The notes beneath the pieces were generated by a model, which was not told the DNA's origin, searched no databases, and saw nothing but the letters and a program-made list of their open reading frames with translations. Both the position numbers and the translations under genes were made by a program. 64,000 nucleotides of DNA from Cafeteria roenbergensis (taxonomy: Eukaryota > Sar > Bigyra > Bicosoecida > Cafeteriaceae): contig VLTN01000009.1 of the NCBI GenBank assembly GCA_008330645.1, positions 1 through 64,000 on the forward strand, read 5' to 3'. Of the stretch, positions 1 through 9,942 are shown piece after piece (the first letter of the stretch is position 1; each line of letters starts with the position of its first letter).

Positions 1-1446
1 GACGCCTGCACCGAGGCACGGTACTTCAGGCCGGACAAGGACTGCGTCGTGGGCAAGGAAGCCGACCTTCATGCCGCCAGGGTGAAGAAGCGCTACCAGC
101 TGGCGCACGTGTGGAGGTCGGACATACGCGGGGGCTGTCGAGGGCCTGGAAGAGCTGCGCGCCGAGATCGAGGAGCTGGCGCTGGAGGCGATGATGGAGC
201 TCGATCTCACGACGAGTCGTCGGATGACATGGAGGCAGCGGCAAACCTGGTGGAGGGAGTTCACCAGGGCATGCAAGGGAGCCCGCTGCCTGCCGCAGCG
301 ACAGGGTTCGAGGGCTTCTTGCCCGACACCTTGGGCGTGCTGTCGGATGACCTGAAGGCCAAGCTCCGCAAGTGCCTGTACGGCGACGGGGTGGTGAAGC
401 TTGCGAACGAGCAGACCGAGGCGCCCTGGCAACGCAAGATGGTGCTGCATCACGACGACATGCTGCGCATCAAGCACGAGTGCGTCTTCCTGCGCCGTCT
501 GGCCAAGGCGCGCAGGGCCTGCACAGCGCGCTGCAGGGCCGAGGCGCTAGCCAAGGGCACGACGGAGAAGCGTGTCGCCAACATCGACGACCCGGCCATG
601 CTGCGCGTCATGAGCGACCTGGTCGCGTTCCGAGAGGCGTGCGTGCCGGGAACGCACTACTGGCTCCGCAACACGATGATGGGACCCCGCGGGCTCACGG
701 ACGAGGAGTTCGCGGTGGTGGAACGCTACCGCATCGGAGCCTCCGAGGCAGACCACGTGGTACCAGATGGCGTGTCGATCAACTGCGCGTGCGTGCAGGG
801 GGACACCACGGCGAGAGGCACTGTCCACATGGGCGGGGTCTCCGGTGTGGCACACCACCTGGCGCGCTGCCGCTGCGGCAAGGGCTCCACCATCCGGGCG
901 CACAACGACGTCCGCGACGTCCTGCACGCGGCGGTGCGCTCGGCGGGGCTACAGTCGGTCGTGGAGCCCTCCAGCTGGCAGGACGGGCAGACGCGCTTCG
1001 GATCCCAGCCGGGGTCCAGCGAGGCCGCGCGCAAGCGACCGGACCTACGGGTGCACGTCGACTTCGAGACCACCTGTCTCGTCGACGTGCAGATCACCTC
1101 GGCGGTGAGCAAGTCCTACGTGACGCAGGGCCTGCAGAGCATGGACGCCTTTCTCGAGCGCCGTGAGAATGACAAGATGAGGGAGTACAAGAAGAGCTCA
1201 GCTACAAAGGACAACTTGAGCTCCATTGTGCCCTTCGTCGTCACGACCACGGGACGCATGGGACCGGCGGCCTTCGCCTTCCTCAAGAAGGTGGCGGACA
1301 CGGCCTTCGGCGACCGGCCGAGGGAGCGTGCGCGCTGGGCCTTCCGCTGGCTGTCGAGGCTGAACGAGGTCATCGCCAAGGGACTGGCGACCCAGCTGAT
1401 CGGGCAGACGCAGTACCTGCGACAGCAGGTGGAGCGTATGCGGTGA
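1..1446 (+). CDS. Non-LTR retrotransposon ORF, C-terminal part with restriction-like endonuclease (partial)
   Basis: The frame is open from the left edge to a TGA at 1444-1446, so the N-terminal side, including any reverse transcriptase, lies outside the window. What remains resembles the region after the RT in R2/NeSL/CRE-type LINEs. A cysteine/histidine cluster (CAC, then HHLARCRC, around 790-880) is followed by AHNDV and then by RPDLRVHVDFETTCLVDVQ (about 1038-1094). This fits the zinc-knuckle plus PD-(D/E)xK-like endonuclease that nicks target DNA for target-primed reverse transcription; the usual Lys position here reads Gln. Between about 131 and 215 the second frame looks more protein-like (EGLEELRAEIEELALEAM) than the open frame, so this copy may carry a compensated pair of frameshifts. 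The clade is unassigned. A single-copy host endonuclease is a less likely alternative. Confidence 0.6.
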   Translation, partial: DACTEARYFRPDKDCVVGKEADLHAARVKKRYQLAHVWRSDIRGGCRGPGRAARRDRGAGAGGDDGARSHDESSDDMEAAANLVEGVHQGMQGSPLPAAATGFEGFLPDTLGVLSDDLKAKLRKCLYGDGVVKLANEQTEAPWQRKMVLHHDDMLRIKHECVFLRRLAKARRACTARCRAEALAKGTTEKRVANIDDPAMLRVMSDLVAFREACVPGTHYWLRNTMMGPRGLTDEEFAVVERYRIGASEADHVVPDGVSINCACVQGDTTARGTVHMGGVSGVAHHLARCRCGKGSTIRAHNDVRDVLHAAVRSAGLQSVVEPSSWQDGQTRFGSQPGSSEAARKRPDLRVHVDFETTCLVDVQITSAVSKSYVTQGLQSMDAFLERRENDKMREYKKSSATKDNLSSIVPFVVTTTGRMGPAAFAFLKKVADTAFGDRPRERARWAFRWLSRLNEVIAKGLATQLIGQTQYLRQQVERMR

Positions 1447-1822
1447 GCAGGGGCGGCTGAGTGGCGACTCGAGGCAATGTGATGGGAGTGATCTGGGCTT
1501 GGGACTTGGGATTGTGGGTTTGGCGCGGTTTGTGACTCATTGGTGATGGAGTTGCTGGATTGGTGATTGGTGAGTCTGTGAATCGAGTGTGTGGTATGGT
1601 TACGCGAGTTTTCGACCCCCCCCAACGATGTTCACACAACCACTGATGGGCCCCGTACGTGCTGGTCTGGGAGCGGACGCTGGAGCGAGACCTGACTTGA
1701 CAAAGCCGGAGCTGCGGAACATTGACTTGCTGAAATGGTATCGCCATTTCACGGCCGCTTGCGGAGCACGAATCACTCTGAGTCTGCCTTCTCACGAGAG
1801 AGACAGGCTCTTGCGAGCATGG
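1..1822 (+). mobile_element. LINE (non-LTR retrotransposon) 3' part, tail to tail with the RCC1 gene
   Basis: This entry covers the endonuclease ORF plus the GT-rich stretch after it (1447 to about 1625), which looks like a 3' UTR: many TTGG/GATTGG steps and much lower GC than the genes. The right boundary is not sharp. No poly(A) or target-site duplication is visible, because the 5' end is outside the window. RCC1 similarity on the other strand stops near 1822, so the element ends somewhere between about 1625 and 1822. A diverged match to 1577-1625 occurs at 5106-5153. Confidence 0.45.
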
Positions 1823-4162
1823 CAGTGACGTCAGTGAGTCTCCCACGGTGTGCGTCGACCCGTACCCCAGCTGACCGTTGTATCCGCGCCCGAACGCCCG
1901 CACGCTGCCGTCCTCCAGCAGCACCAGGCCGTGAGACCCACCAGCCGACACCGCCACGGCCCGGCCCCCGAGCGGCACGCCTCCCTTGACCGACGGCAGG
2001 GTCGCCAGCGTGTCGCTGACGTTGTCCGTCGACCCGTACCCCAGCTGGCCGTATGCGCCCTGTCCGAAGGCCCGCACGCTGCCGTCCTCCAGCAGCACCA
2101 GGCTGTGAGACCAACCGGCCGACACCGCCACGGCCCGGCCCCCGAGCGGCACGCCTCCCTTGACCGACGGCAGGGTCGCCAGCGTGTCGCCGACGTTGTC
2201 CGTCGACCCGTACCCCAGCTGGCCGTATGCGCCCTGTCCGAAGGCCCGCACGCTGCCGTCCTCCAGCAGCACCAGGCTGTGATACCCACCAGCCGACACC
2301 GCCACGGCCCGGCCCCCGAGCGGCACGCCTCCCTTGACCGACGGCAGGGTTGCCGGCGTGTCGCCGACGTTGTCCGTCGACCCGTTCCCCAGCTGGCCGC
2401 TGCCTCCATACCCAAAGGCCCGCACGCTCCCGTCCTCCAGCAGCACCAGGCTGTGATACCCACCAGCCGACACCGCCACGGCCCGGCCCCCGAGCGGCAC
2501 GCCTCCCTTGACCGACGGCAGGGTCGCCAGCGTGTCGCCGACGTTGCCCGTCGACCCGTACCCCAGCTGGCCGCTGCCTCCATACCCGAAGGCCCGCACG
2601 CTGCCGTCCTCCAGCAGCACCAGGCTGTGGTACCTACCTGCCGACACCGCCACGGCCCGGCCCCCGAGCGGCACGCCTCCCTTGACCGACGGCAGGGTCG
2701 CCAGCGTGTCGCTGACGTTGCCCGTCGACCCGTACCCCAGCTGGCCGTATGCGCCCTGTCCGAAGGCCCGCACGCTGCCGTCCTCCAGCAGCACCAGGCT
2801 GTGAGACCAACCGGCCGACACCGCCACGGCCCGGCCCCCGAGCGGCACGCCTCCCTTGACCGACGGCAGGGTCGCCAGCGTGTCGCCGACGTTGCCCGTC
2901 GACCCGTACCCCAGCTGACCGTAAGCGCCCTGTCCGAAGGCCCGCACGCTGCCGTCCTCCAGCAGCACCAGGCTGTGGTACTCACCGGCCGACACCGCCA
3001 AGGACTGCACGACTACGGCATTCGCCTTGATCCATTCCGCGGGAGCTGCCGCTTCCGCGGGCTCGGGAGGGCTTTCGCCGACCGCTCTCGATTCCAGGTC
3101 TGACTCGGCCCAGGCGTGAGCCCGGACTGTGGTCGTCGTCTCGTTGCATGGGCGGCACCCGGTCTCTGCCCACAGCGGCAGCGATCCCGCCACGCCGAGG
3201 TGCACCGCCACGCCCGCAGACACGTTGCCGCGAAACTCCAGCGGGGGCAGCGTGACGGCAAGCTTCGCCCCCGCCCAGCTCCTCCACGCCTGCTCGGTGC
3301 GGGACCAGACCCATCCGCCGGCCACGCGCGGCCGGAACACGGCGTGGTCCAGAATCTCGGAATGGTTCAGGGCTACCCCCGCAGGGACTCCCGGGATGAG
3401 CACCAGCACCGCGAGGTCGATTCCGTCTGGTGCCGTATCCCGGATGTCCCAGGGCGAACCGGGGCCGACACCGCCGCCGCCGCCATCCACCCAGCACTCA
3501 CTGCCGACGTGGGCACGTCCTGAGCCCGCCAAATAGACGCCCCAGCTTCCCGGCGCCGTGCCATTCCATCGCCTGAGCCGCGAGGCAGCCCACTCGCACT
3601 CCCCGTCAGCGCGGGGCAGCTCCATCGCCCGGGGACGCCAGCCAAATGCCGCGCGCAGGAGCGAGGTGTCGTTTCGGGCCAACGAGGCGTTGAGCGCCTG
3701 CATGGCCTCGTTCTGGCGCGTGACGTTCCGGCCGGCGCCCCCGAGATCGGTTGCCGAGGCCGTGAGCCTCGCCCGTCGCTCCCGAGCCGCCAGTGGCGCA
3801 CAGGACGATTCGTTGTCGTCACCCAAGCGCAGGCCAATCCACACCGATGCCGATGCGGTGCCCTTGACCGGGGCCCCGTCGAGGGGAAGGACTCCGGCCG
3901 CGGTGGCGTGCGACGCGTTGTCTCCGCGCGGCACCCTGACGCCCGCGTTGACCGAGTGGATGTGCTGCGCCACCACAACCTCAACGGGCACCAAAGAGCG
4001 CACTGAGGTGGAGTTCCGGGCGCCCGCCCACGGCGGAATGGCGCCCTCGGCGCGGATGGGCGGAAGAGGCTGGCCGTTCCACTGGCTTGGCCGGGAGCCT
4101 TCGCCGCTGCCCCCGCGCGCGGCCAGCACCGCGACGAGGAGCACGATTCGCACTGCATGCAT
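1370..4162 (-). CDS. Secreted RCC1-repeat protein, 3' end uncertain
   Basis: The chosen ATG (4162) gives a clear signal peptide: MHAVRIVLLVAVLAARGG. An in-frame upstream ATG at 4213 is an alternative. Residues 25 to about 390 form an extracellular-type region with many N-glycosylation sequons (NST, NAS, NES, NVT, NDT, NGT, NHS) and no family I can name. Residues from about 395 hold seven RCC1-type units of 58 aa, each reading HSLVLLEDGSVRAFG then GQLGYGST. They would fold into a beta-propeller. Similarity to RCC1 ends near 1822 after SLTSLP. The frame then runs on through sequence antisense to the retroelement to a TGA at 1370, and that tail is unlikely to be genuine. A GTGAGA at 1795-1790 could be a splice donor, putting the element in an intron or 3' flank. 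The ligand is unknown. RCC1-type propellers usually bind proteins, and an exchange-factor role is not implied for a secreted one. Confidence 0.65.
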   Translation of the reverse strand: MHAVRIVLLVAVLAARGGSGEGSRPSQWNGQPLPPIRAEGAIPPWAGARNSTSVRSLVPVEVVVAQHIHSVNAGVRVPRGDNASHATAAGVLPLDGAPVKGTASASVWIGLRLGDDNESSCAPLAARERRARLTASATDLGGAGRNVTRQNEAMQALNASLARNDTSLLRAAFGWRPRAMELPRADGECEWAASRLRRWNGTAPGSWGVYLAGSGRAHVGSECWVDGGGGGVGPGSPWDIRDTAPDGIDLAVLVLIPGVPAGVALNHSEILDHAVFRPRVAGGWVWSRTEQAWRSWAGAKLAVTLPPLEFRGNVSAGVAVHLGVAGSLPLWAETGCRPCNETTTTVRAHAWAESDLESRAVGESPPEPAEAAAPAEWIKANAVVVQSLAVSAGEYHSLVLLEDGSVRAFGQGAYGQLGYGSTGNVGDTLATLPSVKGGVPLGGRAVAVSAGWSHSLVLLEDGSVRAFGQGAYGQLGYGSTGNVSDTLATLPSVKGGVPLGGRAVAVSAGRYHSLVLLEDGSVRAFGYGGSGQLGYGSTGNVGDTLATLPSVKGGVPLGGRAVAVSAGGYHSLVLLEDGSVRAFGYGGSGQLGNGSTDNVGDTPATLPSVKGGVPLGGRAVAVSAGGYHSLVLLEDGSVRAFGQGAYGQLGYGSTDNVGDTLATLPSVKGGVPLGGRAVAVSAGWSHSLVLLEDGSVRAFGQGAYGQLGYGSTDNVSDTLATLPSVKGGVPLGGRAVAVSAGGSHGLVLLEDGSVRAFGRGYNGQLGYGSTHTVGDSLTSLPCSQEPVSLVRRQTQSDSCSASGREMAIPFQQVNVPQLRLCQVRSRSSVRSQTSTYGAHQWLCEHRWGGSKTRVTIPHTRFTDSPITNPATPSPMSHKPRQTHNPKSQAQITPITLPRVATQPPLLTAYAPPAVAGTASARSAGSPVPWR
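1825..2992 (-). repeat. 174-bp tandem repeat, about 7 copies, encoding the RCC1 units
   Basis: The same coding block recurs every 174 bp; for example its GGCTGTG landmark sits at 2101, 2275 and 2449. Neighbouring copies differ at only a few positions, mostly in short blocks such as GQGAYGQLG versus GYGGSGQLG, GNV versus DNV, and GDT versus SDT. The last copy next to the retroelement is the most diverged. Confidence 0.9.
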
Positions 4163-5620
4163 GCTCCAGGCTGGGCGCGGGCGCTCCTGCGGGGCGAGGG
4201 CCGCAGCAAGCATGATGAGGGGGATTGGACCGACGTCTTGGAAGCGAGTGGTTCTCAAGTGGCTTGAGTGTCCGTTCGGTATCCGGTTGGGTTCATATTT
4301 GTCCGCAGACGTAGATTCTACCTCGACACACTCTTGGGCCACGCGGCTTCCCCACAGCGTGTTGGGGGTGCCCCCGGCGTGACTCAGAGGGTCCGGAGCT
4401 CTAGTCTACCCGTCTGCGTCGGCGGCTAAGGCAAGCAGCTCTCCGGCAAGGCGCGCGCAGCGTGCGCTTCGCTTTGCCCGCCGTGCCGTGCGCACGTTCG
4501 CACAGCACTCCAGGGCCTGTTGCGGTCGGCTTTGAGGTTGTGCGAGAGAGCAAAGCCGCATTCGTGACCCGCCCGCCCATCCCGCGGCAGGCTGGGAGGT
4601 GGCTTGTGAGGTTTCAGTGCCCCCCTGGGTGCAGTCTCCGAGCAAGGCGCCGCTACTCCCAGCCCGCTGGCGCCGGACACCTAACAGGTGCCCATTTGGC
4701 CACTGCTGGATGCGTGATCACCATTCCCTACGATCACGCGCACCAGGACGAATCGGAGGCGATACCGGACAGTTGAAAAACCGATGTTGGCCTAAATGGC
4801 TAGAGATCGGCGCGGCGGGGACTACACGGGTCGCCCGAGAGACGGGAGGGAGGGGGCAAACGCTCGAACCGAGCACATGCACACACCACTCGGGGGCGCG
4901 TGCGTGCGGCGGGTACGGGGAACGACCGGACAGCCCCGCGCGGGCTCGCACCGGTGTGCTTGGCCTGCAGGGCGAGCTTCCGAGGGGGTCTGATGGCCCG
5001 CCTGTTATCGTGGGGCAGTGCGGGCTCAAGCTTTGTGCCACAGTCAGTGGGTGGCGGCATTTAGGTGGATGCAGCGCAAAATTTGCATCACTACCTGTAG
5101 AGGCTGCGATTCGAGTGTGCAATATGATTACACGCGAATTCGACTGCCCCAAACGACGCTGGGACCGTAAGTTTGCCGGTCCGGTATTGCTCACGGCCTC
5201 GCGCTGCCCGCGCTCCTCACGTGCACGCATTCGGCACATCAGACATGCCGACAAATGCGTGTCGCAAGTCGCCCGGCCATTCGCTTGGCTGCAATTGAAC
5301 TGGGCGCTTTGATGTTTCAAGCTCTCATCCCCACCGCCACTGACTGTGACATCAAAGGCTGCTGCTGCGAGCGAGCCGCACAGCACCGAGTGGTGCGCAG
5401 CTCTGGAGCCAGCCTGGGCTTGCGGCCGACTCCGCGAGGCTGCACGCGCTCGCACCCGAGTGTGGTGACATGCGCGAGAGCTGGTCCGGTCGCGGCGCCT
5501 GTGCGGGGGACTGTGGGGATCAGTTTCACGGCAGCTGGGCAGGATCACAGGTTGACAGGTGAGCCACACGGTCTTGACTGGCGCCTGCTTCCTGCAAGCT
5601 CGGTGCCAGAAGGCTCCGAG
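4163..5620. other. Intergenic region without a supported gene
   Basis: This is the 5' flank of the RCC1 gene and the 3' flank of the glycoside hydrolase. It is distinctly less GC-rich than the genes (e.g. 4721-4810 and 5090-5170). Open frames exist on both strands (such as 4718-5569 minus) but they are rich in Cys, Arg and Pro with no recognisable domain, so I do not call them. A 48-bp stretch at 5106-5153 resembles the retroelement tail at 1577-1625. Confidence 0.6.
5106..5153 (+). repeat. Diverged copy of the retroelement 3' tail sequence
   Basis: The stretch starting ATTCGAGTGTG and continuing ATGATTAC, CGCGA, TTCGAC and CCCC lines up in the same order and orientation with 1577-1625 (ATCGAGTGTG, ATGGTTAC, GCGA, TTCGAC, CCCC). 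Identity by eye is roughly three quarters. It may be a 5'-truncated relic of the same LINE family. Confidence 0.4.
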
Positions 5621-8600
5621 TCAGCGCCGCAGCCCGGTCCTCCTTGTGGTTGCCAGCTGTTGGATGAGCTTCGCGATGCCGGCGGTCCAGCCGGTTTGGT
5701 GGGCGGCGCCGTGGCCTGCGCCGGACTCGCCATGGAAGAACTCGTAGAACTGGTGGAGCTCACGCAGTGCCGGAACCTGGTCCATCCACGGCGACACGGA
5801 GCCGTACGCTGGCCTCGTCGTGCCCGCTGCTGGCTCGCCCGCTCCTGCAGCAGCGCCCGCTGGCCTCGACGCTGGCCGGCGCGGCGCTCGCGAAGCGGTG
5901 TCCTCCCTTGCGCCTCCCTGCCGGAACATGGACACAAGGCGGTCTGAAATGTCGCTGCCCACGTCCCAGAGTGGCACTGGCGGCTCGGCCGAGCCGGTGG
6001 GGAGAGGCACGGTGAACCCGTCGCCGAAGAAGTGGTCGAGGCGCTGCAGCGCCTCGATGAGGAGGTGGTTGATCGGAATCCAGATGGGCCCGCGCCAGTT
6101 GCTGTTGCCGCCATACAGGGGGGAGCTGCTGTCTCCCGGCTCGTAGCGAAGTCCGGCCTCGTGGCCGTTGTGCCGGAAGGTGTACGGGTGCTCCAGGTGG
6201 TAGCGAGAGAGCGACCGGATGCCGTGCGGGGCGAGGAACTCTTCGGGGTCGAGCATCCGCGAGACGATTTTGCGGATGCGCTCCGGGCTCACCAGCGTCA
6301 GCAGGTGCACTCCCTCTCCGGGGGTGGCGCCCTGCTCGCTTGATCCACTGCCAGGAAGCGATGCGCAGGAGCCGGGTGCCCACGACCTTTTTGACCGCAG
6401 CCGCCCGGCGCCAGCCGTCGCCGGCGCCGAGTCCACGGGCATTCCCACGGCGGGAGCGTCCGCAGACCCTTGGGGTCCGATGCCCTCGCGCACGAGGTCC
6501 GCAGCAGACTCTGTGATGCTCACGCCGAGCACCGGCGACCTCGCTCCGCGACCGCTGTAGACGTGCGAAGCGCACCACGAGCTGCGGTGGCGAAGGAACC
6601 AGGCCATGCGGGCCTGGAAGGCCGGGAGCTTGCGGAGCGTCTCGTCCGAGATGGTAAGGCTCGCAAAGAGCGGGATGAGCCCGACGTAGGAGCGCACGCG
6701 GATGGGAAAGGCGGGGGTGCGGTCGCCCTTGACGTGCGCCCAGTCGTAGTAGAACTCGTCCTCCTCGTCCCACAGCGCGTCGCACGCGTGCGAGATGAGA
6801 ATAAAGTGCTCGAGGAACTTGTTGGCGATGTCGACGTAGGCGTCGCGGTGCTCCGCCAGCTCGAGGGCAATCTTAAGCATGATGGAGCAAAAGAAGGCCA
6901 TCCACGCGGTGCCGTCCGCCTGATGCAGCTCCAGATCAGAGAGCCCTGGGGTGGTCTCCAGCTCGGAGCGGTTGATCGGCGACGCGTTGTCGAGCCCGAG
7001 GAAGCCTCCGCCAAAGAGGTTTTTGCCCCCAGCGTCCACCTTGTTGGTCCAGAACTGAAAGTTGAGCAGCAGCTTGTGGAACGCGCGCTCGAGGAAGGTG
7101 ACGTCGGGCTGCCCCGAGGCCTGGCGCGTGATCTGAAACACGCGAAGGCAGGCCCAGGCGTGCACAGGCGGGTTCAGGTCGCCGTAGCTCCACTCGTAGG
7201 CTGGAAGGCACCCCGACGGGTGCATCATCCACTCGCGCATGAAGAGGAGCAGCTGACGCTTGGCCCACTCTCCGTCGAGCACCGCCATCGGGATCATGTG
7301 GAAGGCCAGGTCCCACACTGCGAAGAACGGGTACTCCCACGAGTCGGGCAGGCTGACCACCGAGGCCACGTACAGGTGTCTCCAGTTGCCGTTGCGGATG
7401 CCCAGGCGAGAGTCCGGGGGTGGCGGGAACCGCGGGTCGCCATCGAGCCACATTTGCACTCCAAAGTGGTAGAAGCCCTTGCCCCAGATGAGGCCGGCCA
7501 GGGCCTGCCGCTGCAGCCTGCGGTCCTCGTCAGCGATTCCCGGCGGCTGCAGCGCGGCGTAGAAGGCGTCCGCCTCCCGGCGACGGGCCTCCATCACCTG
7601 CGCAAAGTCCTGCCACGGCGCCCAGACGCCCCGCCGGTCGCTGTCGGCCAGAAGCTCCAGCGCGGCGTCGCGGGCAGCGTCGTGCGGAGCCACGAGTTCA
7701 GACATGGGCGTGGCCTCAGGAATGGGCAAGCTGGCGAGCATGTCCACCGCCGGCTTGAACGCCGGCGCCGCTTCGGCCCCGGCCCCGGCCCCGGCTTCGG
7801 CGCCTGCCTCGGCGCCTGCCTCGGGCGCCTTGCACAGACGGCCGGCCGAGTCCCGCTCGGCCAGTGCCGACGAGGCCGAGCCGTTGAAGCAAAAGTCCTC
7901 GTCGCCGGCAGATCCCTCGCTCGGCGTGCCGGTCAGCCCCAGCAGGCTATCCAGCTGCTGGCCTCCGCCGTCCACTCCCTCCAGCGCGGCCGTCACACCC
8001 ACGCCTCCGCCACCTCCGGGGCCAGCGGCTGCCTCGAACCGTTCCGGCTGCAGCACCATGGAGCCGCTGAGCCGGAGCTGGGAGGCGCCCTCCGCGGCAG
8101 CTGCTGCGTGAACCGGCGACGCGGGCGCCACCGGCGGCGCGGTGGCCGACGTGTCGCACCCCTTGGCGCGTGCCACGGCGGCGCGGGCGGCGTAGGCGGC
8201 GGCCCTGCGGGTCCGTTCTCCCACGCCGTCCTCGTCCAGGCGCCGGCCCTCGATCTTCAGCCGGCACCACACCTCGCCGCACGCACCCGCCGGCACGCTG
8301 AGCGCAACCCACGCAGCGGCCTTGGTGCCGGCCTCGTGCGGCGGCTTGACCTGACCTCGGCACGGCTCCTTGCAGTCCGTGACGACGTCGTGGAAGGCGT
8401 CCTTGGTGTGCGCCGAGTCCTGCGCCTCGCGCGCGGCCTCGCCGAAGACGCGAACGAAGTTGGTCTCGTTGTCGGTGACGAGGAGCTCCACGGGGCGAGC
8501 CAGCGTCCCGCGGGGCGACTGCCGGGCCGTGGAGGCGTCAGTGGTGGAGCCCCCGGGAAGCACGGGCCCGCCCGTCGCACCGCCGGAAGCGCCGGCAGTC

Positions 8601-9942
8601 CCTGCCTCGGCGGCGCCCCCAGGGCTGTGGCTGCTGCTGCCGGGCGCGAGGTGCTCGGGCACGGTCACCGCCCACCGCATCCCGCCGTTGTGCCGCTCCC
8701 AAGCCACGAAGCGCGCCTCGCTGGCGGCGCCGTCCGCGCGCGGCCACGGCGCGGCGGGGGGGGCGCCGGCCGCGTAGCCGTGGGGGCGGCAATCGGACTC
8801 GGCGGCGGGCGCAGAGGAAGCCTCCGGCGCGGACGTGCAGCCTCGGATCGCGGGCCGCCGCTGGTCGTAGCCCCAGCTCCAGGTGTTGCGGAACCACAGC
8901 GTGGGGAGAATGTGAATGGTCTCCGTGCCCGCGTCGCCCGCGCTCGCGGGGCGGCAGTTGCGAGCGCGCACTCGCATGAGCACCTCGTCCGCCGACGCCT
9001 TTCCGTACTCCACTGTGACGTCCCAGAACTCGCCGCCCGTGAGGGCAGCCATGCCGCCTTCGAGAGCGTCCGGGAGCTCCGGCTCGGGCTCCTCCCGGGT
9101 CCGCGCAGCCGACTGCTCCACCAGCTTCTCGTACGGGAAGCGCTGCATTGGGTACACGTACCGCATGCGCAGCCACGTGGCGCAGGGCGTTGCGTCCTCG
9201 TTCGCCCAAATTTCCTTGGCGTCCTCGCCGTGGTTGCCCTCGGGCCCCGCGAGGCCGAAGAACCGCTCCTTGAGAATTGGGTCTTTGCCGTTCCAGAGGG
9301 CCAACGCCATGGCCCAGTTCTGGAACCGGTTGCAGACGCCCGCGATGCCGTCCTCGCCCCACCGATAGGCTCGGCTGCGCGCGTGCGAGTGCGGGAATGC
9401 CGCCCAGGCGTTTCCGTCCGGACTGTAGTCCTCGCGCGGCACGCCCCACTCTCGGTCCACCACGTAGGGGCCAATCTGCGATGGCGGCGCGTCGGCGAGC
9501 GTCAACTCGAAGCGCTCAGTCGCGGCCAGGTTGCCTGCTAGCACTGCCGTTGCCGGCGCGGGGCGAGCGCGGGCCAAGGCCGCGCGGCAGCGGGCGAAAA
9601 GGCGCGCCCCCCCCGTTGGGAGGGGGGGAGCGCGTCTCCCCAGGCCCGCCGATCAGACGAAAACAACTTGTAAGCAAAAACCGTCGCAATGACACGTCCC
9701 CCCGTGTGCTGGCTGGCGCCTGCGCGACAAGCCACCCGTCCCCGGCGCCGATCCAGAGCGCCAGTCGCCAACCACCCCTCCCCCAACCCTTGCACAGCGT
9801 CCGCAGCCTCCGTGGCTCCGGGGTGCACGAGCGCTCTCACAGCTTTCCAGTCCGCCCCGGTCACGCGCGCCTCGGCATCGCGAAGGCGCCTGTGTTCCTC
9901 AGTGACCTTGGTGTGGTTGTAGTACGACGATCCGCGCGCCAT
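5621..9942 (-). CDS. MGH1/GH63-like glycoside hydrolase, two exons (9942-9841, 9475-5621)
   Basis: A 1318-aa protein resembling the bacterial-type MGH1-like/GH63 alpha-glycosidases. Exon 1 (34 aa, ATG at 9942) ends ADWKA at a GTGAGA donor. The acceptor CGCAG at 9480-9476 joins it in phase to IGPYVVDREWG, giving the family's N-terminal pattern (xxWKxxGPYxxxRxWG). Conserved blocks then follow in order: HARSRAYRWGEDG (about 65-77), GPEGNHGEDAKE (about 108-119), LWFRNTWSWG, WGKGFYHFGVQMW, EYPFFAVWDLAFHMI (about 745-760, probably containing the catalytic Asp), YGGNSNWRGPIW (about 1150-1162) and HQTGWTAGIAKLI near the C-terminus. The protein is longer than bacterial relatives because of Ala/Gly/Ser-rich inserts around residues 255-440, 480-640 and 1005-1065. 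No signal peptide or membrane span is seen, so it is probably cytosolic. The substrate is likely an alpha-glucoside or alpha-mannoside and cannot be fixed. The family's main home in bacteria makes ancient lateral acquisition plausible. Confidence 0.85.

Noticed and set aside
1850-3103. Plus-strand frame opposite the RCC1 repeats (repeating HAAVLQQHQAV)
   Set aside because: It is periodic only because the RCC1 DNA array is periodic. It has no start context or domain.
4718-5569. Minus-strand 283-codon frame in the gap before the hydrolase
   Set aside because: Its Cys/Arg/Ser/Pro composition is typical of non-coding sequence here. No motif, and no splice or start support.
6470-9541. Plus-strand open frame of about 1000 codons opposite the glycoside hydrolase
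   Set aside because: It is a mirror of the GC-rich hydrolase frame, rich in Arg/Gly/Val with no domain. The minus strand carries all the conserved family motifs.
5621-9942. Bacterial contamination as source of the hydrolase gene
   Set aside because: It has a resolved spliceosomal intron and the same composition and low-complexity inserts as its neighbours.
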